Position numbers and translations under genes: made by a program | In this document: one piece after another, positions 7,833 to 15,374 of the stretch | How the letters are laid out: every line of letters starts with the position of its first letter | How positions within the stretch are numbered: position 1 is the stretch's first letter | Assembly: GCA_902809825.1 (NCBI GenBank) | Contig: LR778114.1 | Location: 434,001 to 498,000, forward strand | Direction of reading: 5' to 3' | DNA: 64,000 bases | Origin: Candidatus Hydrogenisulfobacillus filiaventi | GTDB taxonomy: Bacteria; Bacillota; Sulfobacillia; Sulfobacillales; R501 | Notes under the pieces: model-generated | What the model was told of the DNA's origin: nothing | Seen by the model: the letters and a program-made list of their open reading frames with translations, nothing else | Database searches by the model: none

Positions 7833-9866
7833 ATGGCGAAGGACCTTGCCGGGGAGACGTGGCCCTGGGAGCACCTGCTGGCCGCCTGGCGGGCGTTAGG
7901 GGAGGAGGCCGCGGACGAAGCCGCCTTTTTGGCCCGCGTGCTGGCGGTCCTGGTGGACGGCCGGCGGGTACGGGCGGCCTGGGTGGAAGCGGCGGGCAGC
8001 GGGGGGGTGATGGCGGCGGCCGGGGAGCCGTTGCCGGTGGCCGGGGCGGACGTCCGTTCCTGGCCGGTGGGCGGACCGGAGGGCGCGACCCCCTGGCGGC
8101 TGCAGATGGCGTTTGCGGAGGCCGGCGTGCCGGACGCCGGCCTCGCCGGTTTTTACGGGGAATGGGCCCAGGCCCTCGGCCGGGCCTTGGCCCGGCGGGA
8201 GCACGAACGGCGGCGTCGACGGCTGGAGGCCCTGTATGCTGCCCTGGCGGCGCTAGGGGAGTGGTTCGCCGACCACTGCGAACGCTGCCGGGCGCCGGTA
8301 CCCCATCCCCTGCTGGACCAGCTGACCCGGACCCTGGCCGGGGTCGGCTTCCCGTCGGTGAGCTTACGGGTGCCGCAGGGGGCCCGGCTGGTGCCGGTGG
8401 CGACGGCCGGGGCGGCCGGCCCCCTGGTGGCGCGTCTCCCCCTGGGTACCGGCCCCGGCGGGTGCTCCGCCCCGGTCCGGGCCTGGAGCACCGGCGCCAC
8501 CGCCGTCAGCAGCGACTGGACCCAAGAACCCCTGCTGAGGTGTCCGGCCCTGGCCCCTTGGCGGGACCGGCTGGCCGCTGCGGGGGTGGGCGGCCTGATC
8601 GCAGTGCCGGTGATCGTGGAAGGGGAGCACTGGGGGCTCTTGTGCGTTTGCACCGGCGAGGGGGCAGGCCTTTCTGCCGAGGAGATCACCCTGGTGGAAC
8701 GGGCGGCCCGCTTCCTAGGACTGGCGTTGGAGTGGGCCCGCAGCCAGGAGACCCTGGCCCGGGCCCACGAACGCACCCGGAGGGCGGAGCGGCTCTATCG
8801 GGCCATGCTGCACGGCAGCGCCCTGCCCCTGCGCCGGCAGGGCGAGCGGGCGCTCCTCCGTCGCATCTGTCGGGACCTGGTCTCGAGCCGCATCTTCACC
8901 GCCGCCTGGGTGGGGCGGCCCGGCGAGGACGGCCGTTTCCGGTACCTAGCGGCAGCCGGGGCCGGATCCCAGGCGCTGCAGCAGCTCCGCATCACGGTCC
9001 GGGATGAAGCGACCGGCGGGGCGCTGGCCTCCCGGGCCTGGCGCAGCGGTCGCATCGTCTACAACAACCGGCATCGGGCGGACCCCGCTCTGGCCCCCTG
9101 GGCGGATTTCCTGGCCCGCTACCGGTGGGAGTCGGCGGCGGCGGTTCCCATCCGCCGCGGGGGGATCATCTGGGGAGTGCTGGCGGTAGCGGCCGCCCGC
9201 CCGGATGTCATGGACCGCACCACCCTCAGTTTCCTGAGTCGGGTGGCGGAACTGGCCGGCAATGCCCTGGACCAGGCCGACCTCGAGGCCCGGCTGAACC
9301 GGGAGCTGGAACATCAGGCCTGGCTGGCCACCCATGATCCCCTCACCGGTCTCGGCAACCGGGCCCTCCTGTCTCAGGAACTGCCCCGCGCCCTGGCCCG
9401 CAGCCTGCGTCAGGGCACCAGCCTGGCCTTGGGCCTGCTGGATCTGGACGGGTTCAAGGCGGTCAACGACCGCCTGGGCCACGCCGGCGGCGACCGGCTG
9501 CTGCAGGTGGTGGCCCAACGCCTGCAAGCGGCCGTCCGGGCGTCCGACCTGGTGGTGCGCCTGGGCGGGGACGAGTTCGTGGTGCTGTGGGAGGGGATTA
9601 CCGGACCGGATGACCTGCCGGAGCTGGTGGCCCGGCTGGAAACCGGGGTAGGGCAGCCCGTGGTCATCGGGGCAGACCGGGTGCAGATCGGCTTCAGCCT
9701 GGGGGCCACCTGCTTTCCGGCCGATCCCGAGGACGGGGACGCCCTCCTCCGTCATGCCGATTGGGCCCTGTACCGGGCCAAGGCCGCCAAGGGGCGGCTC
9801 GGCCCTCGTTGGCGGCTCTACGGGCGGGACACCGGCACCTGGGAGGGGGAGGCCGGAAAGGCTTGA
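7833..9866 (+). CDS. GAF-GAF-GGDEF diguanylate cyclase
   Basis: 677 residues; start at 7833 behind GGAGGTGCGGGC. Synthesises cyclic di-GMP from two GTP. An N-terminal region of about 160 residues of unknown fold is followed by two GAF-like sensor domains (roughly 170-330 and 345-490), a short helix (LNRELEHQAWLATHDPLTGL) and a GGDEF domain to the end. The active site is intact, with GGDEF at residues 578-582. RASD five residues before it is a proper RxxD inhibitory site, so product feedback is expected. No membrane segment is seen, so the protein is cytosolic and the GAF domains probably sense a soluble ligand or redox state. With the EAL protein at 11.9 kb and the flagellar genes, it suggests local cyclic-di-GMP control of motility. 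Confidence 0.93.
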   Translation: MAKDLAGETWPWEHLLAAWRALGEEAADEAAFLARVLAVLVDGRRVRAAWVEAAGSGGVMAAAGEPLPVAGADVRSWPVGGPEGATPWRLQMAFAEAGVPDAGLAGFYGEWAQALGRALARREHERRRRRLEALYAALAALGEWFADHCERCRAPVPHPLLDQLTRTLAGVGFPSVSLRVPQGARLVPVATAGAAGPLVARLPLGTGPGGCSAPVRAWSTGATAVSSDWTQEPLLRCPALAPWRDRLAAAGVGGLIAVPVIVEGEHWGLLCVCTGEGAGLSAEEITLVERAARFLGLALEWARSQETLARAHERTRRAERLYRAMLHGSALPLRRQGERALLRRICRDLVSSRIFTAAWVGRPGEDGRFRYLAAAGAGSQALQQLRITVRDEATGGALASRAWRSGRIVYNNRHRADPALAPWADFLARYRWESAAAVPIRRGGIIWGVLAVAAARPDVMDRTTLSFLSRVAELAGNALDQADLEARLNRELEHQAWLATHDPLTGLGNRALLSQELPRALARSLRQGTSLALGLLDLDGFKAVNDRLGHAGGDRLLQVVAQRLQAAVRASDLVVRLGGDEFVVLWEGITGPDDLPELVARLETGVGQPVVIGADRVQIGFSLGATCFPADPEDGDALLRHADWALYRAKAAKGRLGPRWRLYGRDTGTWEGEAGKA

Positions 9867-9940
9867 CATGTCCAGGGATTGTGGTTCATTTAACGGGGAA
9901 CGGTTGCACTATTTACAAAGGTACAGAAGGAGGAAATTGC

Positions 9941-10144
9941 GTGAATAGGGACACGCCCCGCGCGGGGCGCAACCGCTGGGCCTTATGGTTGTTGCTCATC
10001 CCCTTTCTCACCACTGTCTGGCCTTCCCTCTACGCCAAGGCCACCCCGGCCGTGGCCGGGTTTCCGTTCTTCTACTGGTACCTCATCGTGTGGGTAGTGC
10101 TGGTCGCGGCCATCACCGGCCTGGTCTACTACCTGACCCGCTAG
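9941..10144 (+). CDS. DUF3311-family small membrane protein
   Basis: 67 residues; GTG start preceded by a near-perfect AAGGAGGAAATTGC. Two transmembrane helices (WALWLLLIPFLTTVWPSLY and FYWYLIVWVVLVAAITGLVY) with FPFFYWY between them match DUF3311 proteins. These are usually encoded directly before an SSS-family sodium symporter and are thought to be an accessory subunit. That is the arrangement here: the symporter gene follows within about 30 bases. Confidence 0.85.
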   Translation: MNRDTPRAGRNRWALWLLLIPFLTTVWPSLYAKATPAVAGFPFFYWYLIVWVVLVAAITGLVYYLTR

Positions 10145-10175
10145 CCCGCCGATCCGCACCTTGCCTGGAAAGAGG

Positions 10176-11720
10176 GTGAATGCCATTAAAATCCAGTGGA
10201 CCGCGTTTCTCGTCTTTCTGCTCCTCTTCGCCCTGGTGACGGTAGTCGGCTTCGCCTCCGCCCGCTGGCGGCGGGGCGATATGGACCTGTTGGATGAATG
10301 GGGTCTAGCCGGCCGGCGTCTGGGGACCTTCCTGACCTGGTTCCTGCTGGGCGGGGACCTCTACACCGCCTACACCTTCATCGCGGTGCCGGCGCTGGTG
10401 TACGGGGCGGGGGCACTCGGTTTCTTCGCCGTGCCGTACACCATCATCCTGTACCCCATCATGTTCGTGGTGATGCCGCGCTTGTGGTCGGTGGCCCGAA
10501 CCCACGGGTTTGTCACCACCGCCGACTTCGTGCGCGGACGGTATCAGAGCAGCGGCCTGGCCCTGGCGGTGGCGGTGACCGGCATTCTGGCCACCATGCC
10601 CTACATTGCCCTGCAGCTGGACGGCATGCAGGCGGTGTTCGCCACCATGGGCCTGGTGGGCACCGGTCCCTTGAAGGACCTGCCCCTGATTGTGGCTTTC
10701 GCCATCCTGGCTGCCTACACCTATGTCTCCGGCTTGCGGGCTCCCGCCCTGACCGCGGTCATCAAGGACCTGCTGATTTATCTCACGATTATCGTGGCCA
10801 TGATCGTGATCCCGGCCCGCCTGGGCGGGTTCGGGGCCGTGTTCCATGCTGCGGCGCTTGCTCTGCCCAAGACCAAGGGGGCGCTCGTCCTCCCGCCCAA
10901 GCTCTTCAGCCCCTTTGCCACCCTGGCCCTGGGCTCGGCCTTCGCGCTTCTGCTCTACCCGCATGTGGTGACCGGGACGTTGGGTGCCAACAGCCGGGCC
11001 ACCATCCAGCGCAACGCTGCCTTCCTGCCGGCCTACTCGCTGCTGCTGGCCTTCCTGGCCCTGCTGGGCTTCATGGCCCTGGCCGCCCACATTCACACCA
11101 AGGTGACCAGTGACGTGGTGCCGCTCCTGTTCCTGCAGATGTTCCCGCACTGGTTCGCCGGCGTGGCCTTCGCCGCGGTCGCGATCGGGGCCCTGGTCCC
11201 GGCCGCCATCATGGCCATCGCCGCCGCCAACCTGTTCAGCCGCAATATCTACCGCGAGTACTTCAATCCCTCCGCTACCAGCCGCCAGGAGACAGCGGTG
11301 GCCAAATGGGTCTCCCTGCTGGTGAAGGTGGGCGCGGTGGTGTTTGTGGTGGCGGTGCCCGCCCAGTATGCCATTTACCTGCAGACCCTGGGCGGGATCT
11401 GGATCCTGCAGACCCTGCCGGCGGTCATCATCGGCCTGTACACCCGCTGGCTGCACCGCTACGCCCTGCTCACCGGCTGGGCGGCCGGCATGCTGACCGG
11501 CACCTGGATGGCCTACACCCAGAAGTTCGCCTCTTCAATCTACGCCCTGCATCTCGGACACCTGGTGGTGCCGGGCTATGCGGCGGTGTGGGCCCTCATC
11601 GTCAACCTGGCGGTGACGGTGGTGCTGACCGTGGCCCTGAAGGCGGCCCGCGTACCGGAGGGGGCCGACCTCACCCGGGCCCCGGACTATGCGGTGGAAG
11701 CCTCCCAGGCCAGCCTCTGA
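10176..11720 (+). CDS. SSS-family sodium:solute symporter
   Basis: About 514 residues and 13 or so membrane helices. The segments LGGDLYTAYTFIAVPALVYG and FVTTADFVRGRYQSSGLALA are typical of the solute:sodium symporter family, and the pairing with DUF3311 is typical of its monocarboxylate/acetate-type members. The substrate is unproven. The start is uncertain: TTG at 10161 lacks a ribosome site, GTG at 10176 abuts GGAAAGAGG, and an ATT at 10185 sits six bases after AAAGAGGGTG. The family fold begins at about IQWTAFLVFLLL whichever is used. An intrinsic terminator follows the gene. Confidence 0.88.
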   Translation: MNAIKIQWTAFLVFLLLFALVTVVGFASARWRRGDMDLLDEWGLAGRRLGTFLTWFLLGGDLYTAYTFIAVPALVYGAGALGFFAVPYTIILYPIMFVVMPRLWSVARTHGFVTTADFVRGRYQSSGLALAVAVTGILATMPYIALQLDGMQAVFATMGLVGTGPLKDLPLIVAFAILAAYTYVSGLRAPALTAVIKDLLIYLTIIVAMIVIPARLGGFGAVFHAAALALPKTKGALVLPPKLFSPFATLALGSAFALLLYPHVVTGTLGANSRATIQRNAAFLPAYSLLLAFLALLGFMALAAHIHTKVTSDVVPLLFLQMFPHWFAGVAFAAVAIGALVPAAIMAIAAANLFSRNIYREYFNPSATSRQETAVAKWVSLLVKVGAVVFVVAVPAQYAIYLQTLGGIWILQTLPAVIIGLYTRWLHRYALLTGWAAGMLTGTWMAYTQKFASSIYALHLGHLVVPGYAAVWALIVNLAVTVVLTVALKAARVPEGADLTRAPDYAVEASQASL

Positions 11721-11732
11721 CCGGCCTCTGCC

Positions 11733-11778
11733 GGCGGCCCGCCAGCCTCCTTCCGGGGCGGTGGGCCGCCGCCGTTTT
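11733..11778 (+). terminator. Intrinsic terminator of the symporter operon
   Basis: GGCGGCCC (11733-11740) pairs exactly with GGGCCGCC (11763-11770) around a 22-base loop, followed by a GTTTTG run at 11774-11779. Confidence 0.65.
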
Positions 11779-11907
11779 GCGCCGGTGGTGTCGGGAAATT
11801 CCTGACAGACTGCAGGGTTGGCGTCCGGGAATTCCTTTACGAACTGGAAACCTTTATGATACCGTCATCCCTGGAAATGGCTAACATCCCGCAAGGGAGG
11901 CCCGAGG

Positions 11908-13143
11908 GTGGCAGGGGCAGCGACGGACCTGGAACGGGTGGCTCCCTTCTTCCAGCCGGTGGTGGCGGTGGATGAACGGGAGGTGGCGGGCTACGAGGTC
12001 CTGGCCCGCGAACTCCATCCGACCGGCCCTGCCAGTCTGGGCCCGTTTTTCCGCGACCCCGCGGTGAGCCGGGAGCGGCGGCTGCAGGTGGACGATTGGG
12101 TACTGACCCGGGCCCTCGACCGGTTCCGCCGCCAGGCCGGGTCGGCCTGGCTGTTTGTCAACCTGCCGCCGGAGCGCCTGGCGCCGCTTCCCGGCGATCC
12201 CCCCGACCCGGCGGAACGGGTGCGGCGGGCCGGCATTCCGCCCGGACGGGTGGTGCTGGAGGTGGGGGAGGTGGTGACCACCGGTAGCCGGGAGGCGGAA
12301 GCCCGGCTCGGCCGGCTGCGGCAGGAGGGCTTCCGCCTGGCGGTGGACGACGTGGGCGCGGCCCTGTTAAGCCTGCCCCGTCTGGCGGAACTGGCCCCGG
12401 ATTTCATCAAGGTGGACCGGAGCCTGGTGGGGCCGGCCCCCGGCAACCTCTCCTACCGGGCGGCGGTGGAATCCTTCGCCCGTCTGGCCGACCGCATCGG
12501 GGCCGATCTAGTGCTGGAGGGGGTGGAGACGGAGGCGCAGCTGGTGCTGGCGGTGGAGGTGGGCGCCCGTTACGTGCAGGGCTACCGGTTTGCTCCCGCC
12601 CTGGCTGAACTGGTCAACCCCCACCGCTTTTCCGCCGCCATGGCCCGCGGGGTGGAAACGGCCCGCCGGCGCCGCTGGCGCGCCCTGGAACGGCGGCAGA
12701 CCCTGGGCCACGAGGTGGCCGCCCGCCTGGATGCCTGGTGGGAGCAGGCGCCGGCCCGCCGCCGCTGGCCCCCACCTCCGGATGACCGCCCTGCCTATGA
12801 TGCGGTGGCCCGAACGGCCCTAACCCTCCTGCCCGGCTGCTGTTTGCACACCTTCGTGTGCGACAGCCGCGGCTGGCAGCTTTCCGCCGACTGGGAGCGC
12901 CACCGGCACCGGGTCCTGCCCGGGGGCCGGCCCGGTCGCGTCAACTGGAGCGCCCGCCCCTACTTCCTGGCCAACCTGGCTACGGCCGCAACCGGGGTGC
13001 CGCAGCTGTCCGAGCCCTATGCGGATCGGCGCAGCCATCGCGCCGTCGTCACCCTGACCTATCCGCTGGGGGCTGACCGTTACCTGCTGGTCGTTATTGA
13101 CTGGGCGCTGGCGTATGCGAGTGAGCCGTTAGGGGATTCATAG
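11908..13143 (+). CDS. EAL-domain protein with a YkuI-type C-terminal sensor domain
   Basis: 411 residues, GTG start behind AAGGGAGG. Residues 1-245 form an EAL domain that hydrolyses or binds cyclic di-GMP. YEVLAR replaces the usual EALLR, but the catalytic Glu, FVNLPP (Asn), LEVGE (Glu), VDDVG (Asp-Asp), FIKVDRSL (Lys), LEGVETEAQ (Glu) and VQGY (Gln) are present, so activity is plausible. After a basic helical linker, residues 285-405 (HTFVCDSRGWQLSADW, RPYFLANLATAATG, YLLVVIDW) resemble the PAS-like domain of Bacillus YkuI. I therefore read this as a YkuI homologue. It opposes the GGDEF enzyme encoded 2 kb upstream. Confidence 0.85.
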   Translation: MAGAATDLERVAPFFQPVVAVDEREVAGYEVLARELHPTGPASLGPFFRDPAVSRERRLQVDDWVLTRALDRFRRQAGSAWLFVNLPPERLAPLPGDPPDPAERVRRAGIPPGRVVLEVGEVVTTGSREAEARLGRLRQEGFRLAVDDVGAALLSLPRLAELAPDFIKVDRSLVGPAPGNLSYRAAVESFARLADRIGADLVLEGVETEAQLVLAVEVGARYVQGYRFAPALAELVNPHRFSAAMARGVETARRRRWRALERRQTLGHEVAARLDAWWEQAPARRRWPPPPDDRPAYDAVARTALTLLPGCCLHTFVCDSRGWQLSADWERHRHRVLPGGRPGRVNWSARPYFLANLATAATGVPQLSEPYADRRSHRAVVTLTYPLGADRYLLVVIDWALAYASEPLGDS

Positions 13144-13935
13144 CGGCCGGCCTGCTGCAGGGAACCGGCCAAAACGGCCGGCGGCGCCGACGGGCCGCTT
13201 GTGCGCCGGGGACGGGATGGACGTCTGCCGCCCGGCGGCTTTCAAGCTACGGGCGACCGCCAGGCTCCCGCGGAGGTCAGCCCCGGTCCGGATCCCGGCG
13301 GCAGCCCATCGGCCGGCCCGCCGGGGATGCGGACCGCCACTCATCCCCGAAACCGCGCCCGTACCGCGGGCAGCAGTCCACAGCCCCCAAGACCCCTACC
13401 AACCCAGACCGCCGGGGGGCATCGCCCGGCCGTCCCTCCCTGGGCCGTCCTGGGCTGCCGGGATCGGCCCGCCCGGGGATCAAGGCAGGGACCCCAGACG
13501 CGACGTCCACCCAGGGCATGATCCCGGCTTGCCCTTGTTTATGGGGCGGACCGGCCAGGCGGCCCGCCCCGCCGGCATCTCGGTGAACCGTCCCGGGACC
13601 GATCCCACCGAGGGCCGAGCCGTCCGCCGCACGGCATCCGGACGCCCCTGGGCCGATAGGGCGCGATCGCGTGCCCGGATCTCCTGACCTTAGCGGAACG
13701 GGGGTTGGGGGGCTACCGGAACGAACGGGACGGTGTTCCGGGCCCCGCTGCTCCTGCCGGGACGGGCAACCGGCGGGATGCCGGGGAAGCCGCCCGCGGC
13801 AATGTGCTGGGACAGGGCCGGGCCCGCACGGGAAATGGCACGTGGCCCCGCCACCTGGCTGTCCTGCCGTCCCCGGATGGGGTAAGCTCCTAACAAACCC
13901 GTTGCCGCGGGCGGCGGCAGGAGAGGAGGGGTACC
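13144..13935. other. 792-base stretch without a convincing gene
   Basis: Open frames on both strands here give Pro/Gly/Arg-rich translations with no family resemblance, no ribosome sites and none of the third-position bias of neighbouring genes. A CCGGCC-AAAAC-GGCCGG hairpin at 13168-13184 lies just after the EAL gene but has no T-run. I found no tRNA, RNase P, tmRNA or SRP RNA signature. It is by far the longest gap in this densely packed window. It may hold an unrecognised RNA, a decayed gene or simply spacer. Confidence 0.6.
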
Positions 13936-15372
13936 ATGGGGGAGGCGGCGGCATCGGTGACGCTGGTCATCCTGGGCGCGACCGGGGACCTCACCCGCCG
14001 GTTGCTGGTGCCGGCCATCTACCGGCTGTCCGCGTTAGGGCGGCTGCCGGCCGGCATGACGGTGGTGGGGTACGCGATGGAGGCGTGGGACACGGCGCAG
14101 TTCCGGCAGCACCTGGAGGACAGCCTGCGGCAGTTCGTGCCCGGGTTTGACCCTGCAGTCTGGCAGCAGCTGGCCCCGCGCGTGCAGTACCGCGCCGGGG
14201 ACCTCACCCCGCCGCGCCTGGCGGCGCTGGCGCCCCTGCTTCCGGGACCGGCCGCCTTCTACCTGGCCCTGCCGCCGCAGCTGTTCGCGCAGGCGGCGGA
14301 GGGCCTGGGAGCCGCCGGCCTGGCGGACGAGGCCCACGGTTGGCGGCGGCTGGTGGTGGAAAAACCCTTCGGGTGGGACCTGGCCTCAGCCGAGGCGCTG
14401 CGGGTGGCGCTGCACCGCCGCTGGCAAGAGCGCCAGGTGTTCCGCATCGACCATTTCCTGGGCAAGGAGACCAGCCAGAACCTGCTGCTGTTCCGGCTGG
14501 CCAACCGGTTCCTGGAGCCGGCCTGGAACGCCGCCTACATCCGGCAGGTCCAGATCACCGTGGCCGAAACCCTGGGCGTGGAGGGCCGCTGGCGTTATTA
14601 CGACAGGGCCGGGGCGCTCCGGGACATGCTGCAGAACCATCTCCTGCAGCTGTTTGCCCTGGTGGCCATGGAGCCCCCCGCCCGCTGGGATGCCGACCTG
14701 CTGCACGCCCACAAGGCGGAGGTGCTGGAGGCGGTGCGGGCGATCCCGGCCGGGGAGGTGGACCGCTTCGCCGCCCGGGGCCAGTACGGCGCGGGCCGCA
14801 TCGGGGAAACGGCGGTGCCGGCCTACCGCGCGGAGCCCCATATCCCTCCGGACTCCCGCACCGAGACCTTCGCTGCCGTCAAGCTGTATGTGGATACCGG
14901 CCGCTGGCGGGGAGTACCCTTCTACCTCCGCAGCGGCAAGCGGCTGACGGCCGACTACTGGGAGGTGGCCATCGAGTTCCGCACGGTGTCCCCGCCCCTG
15001 TTCGGCCAGCCCCTGCGCAACTGGCTGGTCTTCCACATGCGGCCGGGGGAGGACATCGACCTGCTGACCTGGGCCAAGCACCCCGGCCTGGAGCCGGTCC
15101 CCCGGCCGGTGGTCCTCTCCGCCCCCTACAAGCGGGCCGGGGAAGTGGAATACTCCGCTTATGAGCAGCTGCTGCTCGACCTGCTGGCCGGGGAGCGCGC
15201 CTATTTCCCCCGCTTCGATGAGGTGGAGGCGGCCTGGCGCATCCTGAGCCCGGTGCTGGAGGCTTGGCAGACGGGTGCACCCGAGATCTATCCCGCCGGC
15301 TCGGCGGGACCCGCGGCCCAGGACCGCATCCTGGATCCCGGTCACGCCTGGCGGCCCCTGGGAGGCGCATAA
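13936..15372 (+). CDS. zwf: Glucose-6-phosphate 1-dehydrogenase
   Basis: 478 residues, ATG behind GGAGAGGAGGGGTACC. Oxidises glucose-6-phosphate to 6-phosphogluconolactone with NAD(P)+, the entry to the oxidative pentose-phosphate or Entner-Doudoroff route. VILGATGDLTRRLLVPAIY is the dinucleotide-binding loop. VVEKPFGWD and RIDHFLGKETSQNLL are the substrate-binding and catalytic blocks, the latter with the catalytic His. The length is normal for the family. The gene is followed after two bases by a GH15 glucoamylase gene, so glucan breakdown and glucose-6-phosphate oxidation are probably expressed together. Confidence 0.96.
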   Translation: MGEAAASVTLVILGATGDLTRRLLVPAIYRLSALGRLPAGMTVVGYAMEAWDTAQFRQHLEDSLRQFVPGFDPAVWQQLAPRVQYRAGDLTPPRLAALAPLLPGPAAFYLALPPQLFAQAAEGLGAAGLADEAHGWRRLVVEKPFGWDLASAEALRVALHRRWQERQVFRIDHFLGKETSQNLLLFRLANRFLEPAWNAAYIRQVQITVAETLGVEGRWRYYDRAGALRDMLQNHLLQLFALVAMEPPARWDADLLHAHKAEVLEAVRAIPAGEVDRFAARGQYGAGRIGETAVPAYRAEPHIPPDSRTETFAAVKLYVDTGRWRGVPFYLRSGKRLTADYWEVAIEFRTVSPPLFGQPLRNWLVFHMRPGEDIDLLTWAKHPGLEPVPRPVVLSAPYKRAGEVEYSAYEQLLLDLLAGERAYFPRFDEVEAAWRILSPVLEAWQTGAPEIYPAGSAGPAAQDRILDPGHAWRPLGGA

Positions 15373-15374
15373 CG

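Noticed and set aside
13656-13680. GCGATCGC octamer resembling the cyanobacterial HIP1 element
   Set aside because: A single copy expected by chance in such GC-rich DNA, and the organism is not cyanobacterial.
13277-13954. Minus-strand open frame of 225 codons in the long gap before zwf
   Set aside because: Pro/Gly/Arg-rich, no ribosome site, no resemblance to any family, and overlaps the zwf ribosome site.
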